Shown here: one piece after another, positions 1-5,699 of the stretch
How positions within the stretch are numbered: the first letter of the stretch is position 1
How the letters are laid out: every line of letters starts with the position of its first letter
Notes under the pieces: model-generated
What the model saw: the letters and a program-made list of their open reading frames with translations, nothing else
Databases searched by the model: none
What the model was told of the DNA's origin: nothing
Made by a program: the position numbers and the translations under genes
From: an uncultured Verrucomicrobiota bacterium
Lineage (GTDB): Bacteria > Verrucomicrobiota > Kiritimatiellia > RFP12 > UBA1067
Length of the DNA stretch: 5,932 nucleotides
Reading direction: 5' to 3'
Assembly: GCA_946543025.1 (NCBI GenBank)
Contig: CAMNLN010000224.1
Span: 1 to 5,932, forward strand

Positions 1-69
1 GATGTCCAGCAAACACCCGATCGCCATATTGCCCGCGAAGCCCAGTTTCTTCCGTTCCCGTTCGCCCAT
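1..69 (-). CDS. 5' end of an unrecognised protein (partial, runs off the window)
   Basis: The first 23 codons read MGERERKKLGFAGNMAIGCL followed by LDI. An ATG start at 69-67 lies 12 nt after the TAA of the LpoB-like gene and has an AGAGG ribosome binding site at 81-77 with a 7-nt spacer, so this is very likely the next gene of the same operon. The N-terminus is strongly charged (residues 2-8), then turns hydrophobic from about residue 9. That could be a start-transfer/membrane segment or simply the first strand of a cytoplasmic fold; too little is present to decide. The AIGC at residues 16-19 superficially resembles a lipobox, but no long hydrophobic stretch precedes it. In E. coli the gene after lpoB is thiK; nothing in these residues suggests that kinase. 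Function unknown. Confidence 0.6.
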   Translation of the reverse strand, partial: MGERERKKLGFAGNMAIGCLLDI

Positions 70-81
70 CGCCGAACCTCT

Positions 82-675
82 TTAGAGCATGGGCCGGTTG
101 GCCACCTTGCGAATCTCCTGCTCGTCCGTCCAGACGATCTCGCCCGTCCGAAGGTCCTTGAGGATCATCGTGAACTTGTAATAGTGGTCCGTCACCCGGC
201 CGACACGCGTTACCATGTCGGTGAGCGATCCGGTCAAGTACATCTGCGCGGCAGACTGCTGGCCGGGACGGATGGCCTTCCGACGATCCGTCAGCCCCAG
301 CTGAGCCTGTTCGTCCATGATGGTGATATCTGCACCAGAAGTCGAACGGTCCACAAAGCGGAACAGGCGCGAGCGAATGAGCCGCATGCGGACAGAGTCC
401 GTGATGCTCTGCATGTCCACGATCATCTGGGAACGATTCTTCATCGGCTCGATGTCCAGGACGGGGCGTTCGCCCTTGGTGGCGTCCAGTACGCCCGGGT
501 CCGCGATCAGGGACTCGGCCATCTTCTCCACCGTCCGGCGGATATCCTGCGGTTCGATCCGGGTGGTCAACGGCGTACGGTCAAGCTCGGACTCGTATAC
601 GCGCGGCGCGGTGGCGCAGCCCGCGAACACGGCAAGCAGGACCAACCCGATGAATTGATTGACAGTTGCGTTCAT
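82..675 (-). CDS. lpoB: LpoB-like penicillin-binding protein activator lipoprotein (COG3417)
   Basis: A 197-residue predicted outer-membrane lipoprotein. In E. coli, LpoB binds the UB2H domain of PBP1B and stimulates peptidoglycan synthesis from the outer membrane. Residues 1-19 form a signal peptide ending in FAG before Cys20; the +2 residue is Ala, so Lol retention in the inner membrane is not expected. A short linker (about 21-40) leads into the globular domain. Family features seen: a TRIEPQDIRRTVEKM helix at 38-52, VLDIEPMKNRSQ at 72-83, the helix MQSITDSVRMRLIRSRLFRFVDR at 88-110, MYLTGSLTDM at 145-154, and the closing YKFTMILKDLRTGEIVWTDEQEIRK at about 166-190, which matches the typical LpoB ending. 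I chose ATG 675 rather than the TTG at 690 because a GGAG site (688-685) sits 9 nt upstream of it. It follows a ycfL-like gene by 41 nt, the same order as in E. coli. Length is close to the E. coli protein (about 213 aa), the difference lying mostly in the linker. Family assignment is confident; PBP1B activation here is inferred. Confidence 0.88.
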   Translation of the reverse strand: MNATVNQFIGLVLLAVFAGCATAPRVYESELDRTPLTTRIEPQDIRRTVEKMAESLIADPGVLDATKGERPVLDIEPMKNRSQMIVDMQSITDSVRMRLIRSRLFRFVDRSTSGADITIMDEQAQLGLTDRRKAIRPGQQSAAQMYLTGSLTDMVTRVGRVTDHYYKFTMILKDLRTGEIVWTDEQEIRKVANRPML

Positions 676-684
676 TTTCTTGAT

Positions 685-688
685 CTCC
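685..688 (-). promoter_or_regulatory. Ribosome binding site of the lpoB-like gene
   Basis: GGAG lies 9 nt upstream of ATG 675-673. An in-frame TTG at 690-688 overlaps this motif and would add five residues, but it would place the binding site inside the coding region and has no site of its own, so ATG 675 is preferred. Confidence 0.7.
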
Positions 689-716
689 AATTTAGGATGT
701 TAAGGCTTTCTTGTCC

Positions 717-1133
717 TCAGCGGGCCGCGCGCCATTCGCGCAAGCGGAGACGCGAGGTGACGGCGGCAGGGCTGTTGGCGACGCCCGTCACCGTGACGGT
801 GTCGAGGCCCTGCAGCACCAGCGGGCGGTACGTGCGCGTATCGGCGTCGATCTCCATGCCTTCGGCGTTGAACCATGCAATCCGATACTGCAGGTGCTGC
901 GAACGCTGGATAAGAGAGGACAGCTGAATGTTCACGCGGTTCAGGCCGGCCGGCACCTTGTCGTAGGTGACCGCCGTGACCGATACGGAGTTGTGAAGGC
1001 GCGTATTTCCCTCGTAGATGACGGAGCCGCCCGTTTCGTGGTTCATGACGACCGACGTGCCGGCCGACGTGCGGCAACCGGTGAAGAGGATGCCTGCAAG
1101 CGTGACGGAAAAGACGATTGAGAGCAGTTTCAT
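717..1133 (-). CDS. ycfL: YcfL-like lipoprotein (DUF1425)
   Basis: A 138-residue predicted lipoprotein of the YcfL/DUF1425 family, a small periplasmic family of unknown molecular function that neighbours lpoB in enterobacteria. The signal peptide (residues 1-19) ends in LFTG before Cys20, followed by Arg at +2. The recognisable family core is LQYRIAWFNAEGMEI (81-95) and the later YRPLVLQGLDTVTVTGVANSP segment (102-122), compatible with an immunoglobulin-like beta sandwich; SRLRLREW (127-134) is the last strand. The ATG at 1133 has an AAGGA site (1146-1142) with an 8-nt spacer. It starts 21 nt after the CsgG-like gene and ends 41 nt before the lpoB-like gene. In E. coli YcfL is about 125 residues, so this copy is full length. 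Residues 20-23 (CRTS) are the same four found after the lipobox of the COG3014-like gene in this operon. Family call firm; role with LpoB is suggested only by neighbourhood. Confidence 0.85.
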   Translation of the reverse strand: MKLLSIVFSVTLAGILFTGCRTSAGTSVVMNHETGGSVIYEGNTRLHNSVSVTAVTYDKVPAGLNRVNIQLSSLIQRSQHLQYRIAWFNAEGMEIDADTRTYRPLVLQGLDTVTVTGVANSPAAVTSRLRLREWRAAR

Positions 1134-1154
1134 TTGCGTTTTCCTTTCTTTCGT

Positions 1155-2600
1155 TTACTGGACGAGGGGTGCCTGGGGTTGCGCCGCTGGGACGACTGGC
1201 GTCTGTACCGCCGGTGTCGGAACCACAGGCGCTTCGACGGTCGGCGACACAGGCATCTGAACCGTTGGCTGGACCGTCGGCGCCTGCACCGTCGGCTGAA
1301 CGACCTGCTCCGTCATCGTCGGCTGAACGATCGTGGAGGACGAGACGGCCGTGGATGCCGAACCGGGCGCCCATGTCACGGACTGCCAGTTCGTCGTGTC
1401 GAAGTTGACACGACAACCCGCGCGAAACGCCGCCTCGGCGTAGGCCAGCGCCAACTCCGCGCGCAGCGTCTCCTTGTTCTTGTAGTGTTGGAATCCCTCT
1501 GCGGAAAGCTCCAGCGCCACGTTGAACACGGCCCCCTCCGAGATGTTGACCGTACCCGTCCACGGCGTCATCCATTGGCGGCTCACGCGCAGCTGGTGGA
1601 GCCCGGGACGCGCACGGAAGGTACCGCCGGACGAACCGACGGCCGCGCCGTCAACTTCCACTGTGATGCCGCCCGCGACGACGCGAAGTTCGTCCTTGAC
1701 GGGCTTGGACGCATCGACTGTCGTTTCAAGAGGCCTGAACACGTCATCGAGCGTCGTCTTGACGGTAAAGGAAGCCAACGCGCCGTTGTAGGCCGTCGGG
1801 GCGCGCCAGCGCGGACGAGCGGCAGCCAGGTCGGCCCCCGTATCTTGCACCCACATGTCGATCAGGTCGTCGTAGATTGCCATGGCATCGTCGCTGTTGC
1901 CCATGGGAACCGGACGCTTGTTCGACCAGTTCTTGCCGTAGACGCTGCCGCCAGTCGTGGCGTCCAGCACCTTCGTCGCCATGCGGAGCGTGTAAATCGT
2001 CACGCCACGATCTCCCGCCGGCCGCCGCATCTGCGACGCGCCCACGATCGAAGCTGTGAGGATGTAGTCCGCGCCGAGCATCTGCGCCACGCGCGTCACG
2101 CTGCCGCCCGTGAAGAGGCCGGCGATGAGGCCGGCACGCTCTTCGGCGGTCGTGATCTTGTAGCGGTTGAACGCCGCGCCGATCTCGGCAGAGTCCATGA
2201 CGATAAAGTCCATGCCCGAGACCTCGGCCGCCAGACGATCGCGGATGCCGTCCACCTGGTCGTCCATGATCGGCGCCGTCGAGTTCTGATCCCGATAGGA
2301 ATTCGAGAGGTCGTCCTTTGAAGCCGTCTTCGTATGGTTCTTCACGAAAATGGCCATCACCGGCGGCTTTGTCGGCGGAGGTGGCGGAGGCGCCAGCACG
2401 GCACGCCGCACCACGTCCTCCTCGACCTTGACGACATCGAGGCCGGGATGCGAGGCGGCCACTCGCGCCTTGAAGGCCTGAAGGTCTTCCGACGACTTGC
2501 GCGTTTCCACCTCCGACACGGTCTGAATCCCCGTCGTTTGTCCAACGACCGCGATGCACAGCATTGCCGCGACCACGACCATCATTTTCTTTTGCTTCAT
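1155..2600 (-). CDS. CsgG/LpoB-superfamily protein with PEGA-like domain and Pro/Val/Gln-rich tail
   Basis: A 481-residue exported protein with a composite architecture. Residues 1 to about 20 (MKQKK then a hydrophobic run ending in VVG) form a Sec signal; the only early Cys (15) follows Ala-Met-Leu and is not in a lipobox, so unlike most neighbours this is probably not a lipoprotein. A charged helix-forming region (about 28-66) is followed by six consecutive prolines (71-76). Residues 81 to about 256 resemble the CsgG/LpoB fold: VMAIFVKNHT (81-90), IRDRLAAEVSGMDFIVMDSAEI (119-140), VAQMLGADYILTASIVG (171-187), and YTLRMATKVLDATTGGSVYG (203-222). CsgG forms the curli export pore; related domains act as LpoB activators. 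Residues about 301-370 look like a PEGA domain (ITVEVDGAAVGSSGG, RPGLHQLRVS, VNISEGAVFNVALEL). A short helical stretch (about 370-395) precedes a disordered tail (424-481). Start ATG 2600 has AAGGAG 8 nt upstream; the TTG at 2609 does not. Molecular role unknown. Confidence 0.82.
   Translation of the reverse strand: MKQKKMMVVVAAMLCIAVVGQTTGIQTVSEVETRKSSEDLQAFKARVAASHPGLDVVKVEEDVVRRAVLAPPPPPPTKPPVMAIFVKNHTKTASKDDLSNSYRDQNSTAPIMDDQVDGIRDRLAAEVSGMDFIVMDSAEIGAAFNRYKITTAEERAGLIAGLFTGGSVTRVAQMLGADYILTASIVGASQMRRPAGDRGVTIYTLRMATKVLDATTGGSVYGKNWSNKRPVPMGNSDDAMAIYDDLIDMWVQDTGADLAAARPRWRAPTAYNGALASFTVKTTLDDVFRPLETTVDASKPVKDELRVVAGGITVEVDGAAVGSSGGTFRARPGLHQLRVSRQWMTPWTGTVNISEGAVFNVALELSAEGFQHYKNKETLRAELALAYAEAAFRAGCRVNFDTTNWQSVTWAPGSASTAVSSSTIVQPTMTEQVVQPTVQAPTVQPTVQMPVSPTVEAPVVPTPAVQTPVVPAAQPQAPLVQ
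1158..1331 (-). repeat. Low-complexity Pro/Val/Gln/Thr-rich C-terminal tail
   Basis: Residues 424-481 of the CsgG-like protein are built from degenerate short units such as VQPT, VQAPT, VQMPV, PVVPT and VQTPVVP. The composition (almost only P, V, Q, T, A, with little charge) predicts an extended, disordered segment, perhaps a cell-wall-spanning or peptidoglycan-contacting linker. On the DNA it appears as recurring CAG CC/GACGGT-type words, which could shorten or lengthen by slippage. Confidence 0.8.
2373..2390 (-). other. Six-proline run between N-terminal region and CsgG-like domain
   Basis: Codons 71-76 of the CsgG-like gene read CCT CCG CCA CCT CCG CCG, giving six prolines, then TKPP. A run of this length is known to stall ribosomes unless elongation factor P helps; structurally it would form a stiff spacer just ahead of the first strand of the CsgG-like domain. 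Confidence 0.8.
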
Positions 2601-2608
2601 TTTCAACA

Positions 2609-2614
2609 CTCCTT
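2609..2614 (-). promoter_or_regulatory. Ribosome binding site of the CsgG-like gene
   Basis: AAGGAG is placed 8 nt before ATG 2600-2598. This decides the start against the in-frame TTG at 2609, which overlaps the motif. Confidence 0.75.
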
Positions 2615-2643
2615 CATGTTCTTGTTTTTATCGGCACGGACGC

Positions 2644-3291
2644 TCAGAAGAACCCGTTGATGATCGGGAAAAACGAGACATCGGAATTCGATATGACGTT
2701 GACGAGACCGATCTGGAGCCCCTGCATCCTGTTCGCCGTGTTGATCACGCCGATCTGCAAACCCTGCATGTCATACCCGCCGTTGTAGATGCCGATCTGG
2801 AACATGTCGCCCGCGTCGATCCAGTTCGCAAGGCCAATCTGGAGTCCCTTGAAGTCGCCGCCAAAGTAGTTGACGCAACCCGTGTGAAGGCCAAGACCGT
2901 CGCCCTGCGCGTAGTTCACGAGCAGGTTCGCAAGCCAGCCGTTGGCATGGTTGTCTGCCACGCCCACAAGGCCCAGGTCCAGCCCGTCGAAATTGCAGCA
3001 CTGTCCGTAGAGAATGTTCAGCCGCAGTCCGCCGACGTCAAAGTCCGGTCCGGGGATCTGAAGAGGCGTGAAGAAACTGAGCATCGCCGGCGAGAAGCCC
3101 ACACCCTGAACGCGGTCTCTCGCCAGCTGGCGGCTGGCCCTCGGCACCGCCTCTTGTGCGCCCGCCGGCATGATGCCGGTGCCGGAATTGTAGACGGGCC
3201 GGACGCCCGGCTCGACCTGCTGAACTGTCGCCACGGCCGCCCACGCGGAGGCCGAAGCCAGCAACAGCATGCTTGTCATCAGTTTTTTCAT
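2644..3291 (-). CDS. LA_2272-like surface repeat protein
   Basis: A 215-residue exported protein. Residues 1-18 (MKKLMTSMLLLASASAWA) are a classical Sec signal with an AWA cleavage site; there is no lipobox. Residues about 19-75 are non-repetitive, then the chain becomes a series of short Gly/Leu/Ile/Asn-rich strands: LNILYG (91-96), LDLGLVG (104-110), LANLLVN (120-126), LGLHTGCVN (133-141), LQIGLAN (150-156), FQIGIYN (164-170), LQIGVIN (178-184), LQIGLVN (192-198). The last four are spaced exactly 14 residues apart. This GLQIG.xN repeat is the hallmark of the LA_2272-type surface repeat proteins first noted in Leptospira and common in some gut bacteria; their function is unknown. The protein ends in FFPIINGFF, a terminal aromatic like that of outer-membrane beta-barrel proteins. 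The ATG at 3291 has GGAG 8 nt upstream. It lies 44 nt after the COG3014-like gene and 43 nt before the CsgG-like gene. Localisation at the outer membrane or surface is inferred. Confidence 0.8.
   Translation of the reverse strand: MKKLMTSMLLLASASAWAAVATVQQVEPGVRPVYNSGTGIMPAGAQEAVPRASRQLARDRVQGVGFSPAMLSFFTPLQIPGPDFDVGGLRLNILYGQCCNFDGLDLGLVGVADNHANGWLANLLVNYAQGDGLGLHTGCVNYFGGDFKGLQIGLANWIDAGDMFQIGIYNGGYDMQGLQIGVINTANRMQGLQIGLVNVISNSDVSFFPIINGFF
2680..2847 (-). repeat. Four 14-residue GLQIG-type repeats (42-bp period)
   Basis: Residues 149-204 of the LA_2272-like protein split into four units of exactly 14 residues: GLQIGLANWIDAGD, MFQIGIYNGGYDMQ, GLQIGVINTANRMQ, GLQIGLVNVISNSD. Positions 3-5 (Q, I, G) and 8 (N) are invariant. 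Upstream related strands at 104-141 are spaced 15-16 residues and more diverged, suggesting growth of the array from the C-terminal side. The DNA copies are diverged, so the duplication is old. Confidence 0.85.
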
Positions 3292-3299
3292 TTTGTTTT

Positions 3300-3303
3300 C
3301 TCC
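3300..3303 (-). promoter_or_regulatory. Ribosome binding site of the LA_2272-like gene
   Basis: GGAG lies 8 nt ahead of ATG 3291-3289 in an A-rich leader. An in-frame ATG at 3315 would add eight polar residues ahead of the signal peptide and has no site, so it was not chosen. Confidence 0.75.
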
Positions 3304-3335
3304 GTTTGTGTTCATGTTTTAGCAAGTGAAATCCG

Positions 3336-4736
3336 TCACGAGCCAAGCAGCGATGGGATGCGGGACCATGTCGGCCGAGGTCCTTTCGCGCCCACCGTCA
3401 GGACTGTAACCGTCGCAAAGCCGCGCGCATCGGTGATCCAGACGATCCGAGTTCCGCCGCCGCGCGGCACTGCAATCTCGCAGGAACGCCCCGTGCGCGC
3501 GTTGCGAACCGTCAAGGCGCCCCCGCCGGCCGGCAGGGCCAGCCGTCCAAGGTGAATATGTTCGGGCACGGTCTGCCAAGCTCGCGTGTCCGCCTCGCTG
3601 ATCACGGTACTGGTGGCGTTGTAGGCCAGCACGCCCAGTATGATCGCCAGGTTTCCGGCACTGCTGCCCGTGTCGACGTGGTTGGCAACCTGCTGGGCGG
3701 CGATCTTCACGGCCGCGCGCGTCACGTTGCGCATGGCGATGCCCGGCACACGGTCTTTCAGGTCTCGATAGGCGAGCGCCTGCACGTTGACGACAGGGAC
3801 ACACTGGGCGGCCAGCGTGCCGCCTGCCTCCACGGTGATTGGCGACGGCGGACAGGGTGGCGCGTTGTAGATCGGGAAGTCTACCGACCACATCGTACCT
3901 CCGAACGGAAGCGGTATCTTGATCGGCTCACGCATGTCGATCAGGTTCTCCTCGTAGATAACGATCACGTCCTGCCCGCCGCCAGCGGGCGCAGCCGCGA
4001 GCGGCAAGATCGCCGGACAGATGCGTCCCGCCTCCCGATAGGCGATGTCGGCGTTCGACACATCGTTTTCCCTGGAAAAGAAGAGCCCCATCAGGTACCA
4101 TGCAAGCGCATTTTCGTGCGAGGCGCGCACCATGTCCGCGACCGGCGCCAGACGCGCCGTGATCTGGCTTGCGGCCGTGGCCGCGTTCTGCGTGTTGGCG
4201 ACGTCTGCCTCCTTTTCCGGCTCGTCCACGGTGTCCCTGCTTGCGAACTCCTCCTTCAGCTGCTCCTGGACGGCCGTCGCGCGCCGCAAGTAGACGCGCG
4301 CGTTGTCCTGCTGGCCGAGCGCGAGCGAATTGACGGCCTGATACTGCAGTCCGAGCAACAGCTCGAACGCCGGCAACTCATAAGGGATGGCACGGTCGTC
4401 GCCCAGCGTGCCGGCCAGGATGTTGCCGGCGATCTGGCCTTTCTTCAGCACGGGGCCAAGGTTCGTCTCGTCGAAAAGCTCGTCGAGCTGCGGCCCCAGC
4501 ACTGCCGAGCTGCCGGCAAAGTCACCCCGCAACATCTTGAGGCGCGCCAGCTCGAACTTGCCCAGCTTCCTGTTCACGGTGCTGTTGGCCATCCGGGTCG
4601 CTCGCTCCATGGCAATCGCACCCGAACCGAACATCACGTCCTGCCGCGCGGCCACGGCCTCCTTGTAGGAGGTTCGGCAACCGCAAATAACCATCCCCAC
4701 GGCGACGGGCAGAAGTTTTTTCAAGAATTCGCGCAC
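3336..4736 (-). CDS. COG3014-like lipoprotein with helical-repeat N-terminal half
   Basis: A 466-residue predicted lipoprotein resembling COG3014, an uncharacterised family of large periplasmic lipoproteins. The signal peptide (1-19) ends in ICG before Cys20, with Arg at +2. Residues about 35-240 are helical and TPR-like: FELARLKMLRGDFAGSSAVL (61-80), a long pair FELLLGLQYQAVNSLALGQQDNARVYLRRA at about 124-153, and ALAWYLMGLFFSRENDVSNADIAYREAGRI at about 210-239. The diagnostic part follows: DVIVIYEENLIDMREPIKIPLPFGG at about 256-280 and the MWSVDFPIY strand (282-290), then DTRAWQTVPEHIHLGRLALPAG at about 383-404, the usual COG3014 signature before the closing beta region. The start is GTG (4736-4734), only 3 nt after the preceding TAG, with GGGAG 8 nt upstream inside the preceding gene, which predicts translational coupling. 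Cys240, 295, 312 and 419 could form disulfides. Function unknown; TPR-like content suggests a protein-interaction or assembly role. Confidence 0.83.
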   Translation of the reverse strand: MREFLKKLLPVAVGMVICGCRTSYKEAVAARQDVMFGSGAIAMERATRMANSTVNRKLGKFELARLKMLRGDFAGSSAVLGPQLDELFDETNLGPVLKKGQIAGNILAGTLGDDRAIPYELPAFELLLGLQYQAVNSLALGQQDNARVYLRRATAVQEQLKEEFASRDTVDEPEKEADVANTQNAATAASQITARLAPVADMVRASHENALAWYLMGLFFSRENDVSNADIAYREAGRICPAILPLAAAPAGGGQDVIVIYEENLIDMREPIKIPLPFGGTMWSVDFPIYNAPPCPPSPITVEAGGTLAAQCVPVVNVQALAYRDLKDRVPGIAMRNVTRAAVKIAAQQVANHVDTGSSAGNLAIILGVLAYNATSTVISEADTRAWQTVPEHIHLGRLALPAGGGALTVRNARTGRSCEIAVPRGGGTRIVWITDARGFATVTVLTVGAKGPRPTWSRIPSLLGS

Positions 4737-4739
4737 CAG

Positions 4740-5693
4740 CTACTCTCCCGCCTGGAATTCAACTTCGAGCACATTGTCGTCCCGCAAAATCTCGCGCCCG
4801 ATCGTAAAACGAGGCTTCCCGGAAAGGGTGCTCAGTATATTGGCGTTCTTGTCCTTCGCCAGCGTCGCGATGTTGTTCCGCACCCACTGCCGTGTCGCCT
4901 CGTACTGCTGCGGATTCACCTTGACCGCCAACCGTCCGTGAGCCGTCACAGGATCGTAGACGAACTCGAGCAGCTCGACCGTCATGACGACGGCGCGCCC
5001 CTCAACCTTGCCGCCGCGGATGGCGTATTCGGGAAACTCGATCCGCAGCGACGACGTCTCTTTCGTCCCGGACGACGCCACATAGTCGTCGCGTACCGAT
5101 TGGCGCAAGTCTGCCTGAATGCGACGCGAGAGCGTCAGATCTGCGTCGGACACATCGTTGAGCTTCAACACGAACCGATAGGCATACCTGTCCCCCGTCT
5201 CCCGCGCGAAGGTTTCGATCACATAGGGCTTCGCGACAGGCACGACAGACGGTGCTGTCGCGGCAGGTGCCGGCACGGCGGCAGGCACGCGCATCGCCTC
5301 CCGCTTGATACGCTGGCACAAAGCCTCGACCTGCCGGTTGTAGCTGCTGTGGATGTCATGATGCTCCGGGCGGTAGAACAGTCCGGCCGTGCTCACGTAG
5401 TCGACCGAGAACATCGTCCCCGCATGCCGCACGTCCACCACGATGTTCCATGACCGCGCGTCAAAGCGGCAACGCACCACGTCCGGCGCAGTAACCGTCG
5501 CCGACCACCGCCGCGCAGTGGCGGCCCGGACGATGATGGCCGACATGTCGGTTCCGGCCGGCGCGGCAACGGCCTCGTTTCGCACCTCCAGGATCGGCAC
5601 CCGACGAACGATACCCAACATGGCACAGCCGGACAAGGAGCCGAGCAGCAGAAGCGCGATCTTTCGCCGCAATCTTCTCAATTGAATTTTCAT
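4740..5693 (-). CDS. Two-domain envelope lipoprotein of unknown function
   Basis: A 317-residue predicted lipoprotein. The n-region is very basic (KIQLRRLRRK), followed by a hydrophobic stretch and a textbook LSGC lipobox with Cys23 and Ala at +2, indicating outer-membrane delivery. Domain 1 (about 35-130) resembles small unnamed proteobacterial/Bacteroides lipoproteins: AIIVRAATARRWSATV (52-67), WNIVVDVRHAGTMFSVDYVS (82-101) and the IHSSYNRQVEALCQRI helix (114-129). An Ala/Pro/Val linker (136-154) joins it to domain 2 (about 155-317), a predicted alpha/beta region with MTVELLEFVYDPVTAHGRLAVKV (237-259), then a helix and VRNNIATLAKDKNANI (271-286). I chose ATG 5693 because it directly precedes the signal peptide; earlier in-frame starts would bury the signal behind up to 39 residues. 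There is no Shine-Dalgarno motif before it, but an extended -10 promoter lies 6 nt upstream, so it may be leaderless. It is the first gene of the array. I do not recognise a characterised family. Confidence 0.8.
   Translation of the reverse strand: MKIQLRRLRRKIALLLLGSLSGCAMLGIVRRVPILEVRNEAVAAPAGTDMSAIIVRAATARRWSATVTAPDVVRCRFDARSWNIVVDVRHAGTMFSVDYVSTAGLFYRPEHHDIHSSYNRQVEALCQRIKREAMRVPAAVPAPAATAPSVVPVAKPYVIETFARETGDRYAYRFVLKLNDVSDADLTLSRRIQADLRQSVRDDYVASSGTKETSSLRIEFPEYAIRGGKVEGRAVVMTVELLEFVYDPVTAHGRLAVKVNPQQYEATRQWVRNNIATLAKDKNANILSTLSGKPRFTIGREILRDDNVLEVEFQAGE
4745..4749 (-). promoter_or_regulatory. Ribosome binding site for the GTG-started COG3014-like gene
   Basis: GGGAG is located within the last codons of the upstream lipoprotein gene, 8 nt before GTG 4736-4734. 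Its position and spacing support the GTG start and coupling of the two genes. Confidence 0.7.
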
Positions 5694-5699
5694 GCAATC

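Noticed and set aside
1..69. Lipobox (AIGC) in the partial left-edge gene
   Set aside because: Only a few hydrophobic residues precede the Cys, too short for a lipoprotein signal peptide.
184..927. 247-codon plus-strand open frame spanning the lpoB/ycfL junction
   Set aside because: It crosses two convincing lipoprotein genes on the other strand; composition is shadow-like.
700..1575. 291-codon minus-strand frame overlapping the ycfL and CsgG-like genes
   Set aside because: Same strand but a different frame; Gly/Arg/Asp-rich, without signal peptide or motif, while the overlapped frames carry clear families.
1134..2321. 395-codon open frame on the plus strand
   Set aside because: Antisense to the CsgG-like gene, extremely Arg/His-rich, with no domain pattern.
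1744..2559. 271-codon minus-strand frame inside the CsgG-like gene
   Set aside because: Gly/Arg-rich out-of-frame shadow of the real gene.
2603..2617. Four-codon ORF (MKEC, stop) over the CsgG-like gene's ribosome binding site
   Set aside because: Short ATG...TGA words arise by chance and this one contains the binding site itself; no evidence of a leader peptide.
3552..5453. 633-codon open frame on the plus strand
   Set aside because: It lies antisense to two well-supported lipoprotein genes, and its His/Arg-rich composition is typical of a GC-rich shadow frame.
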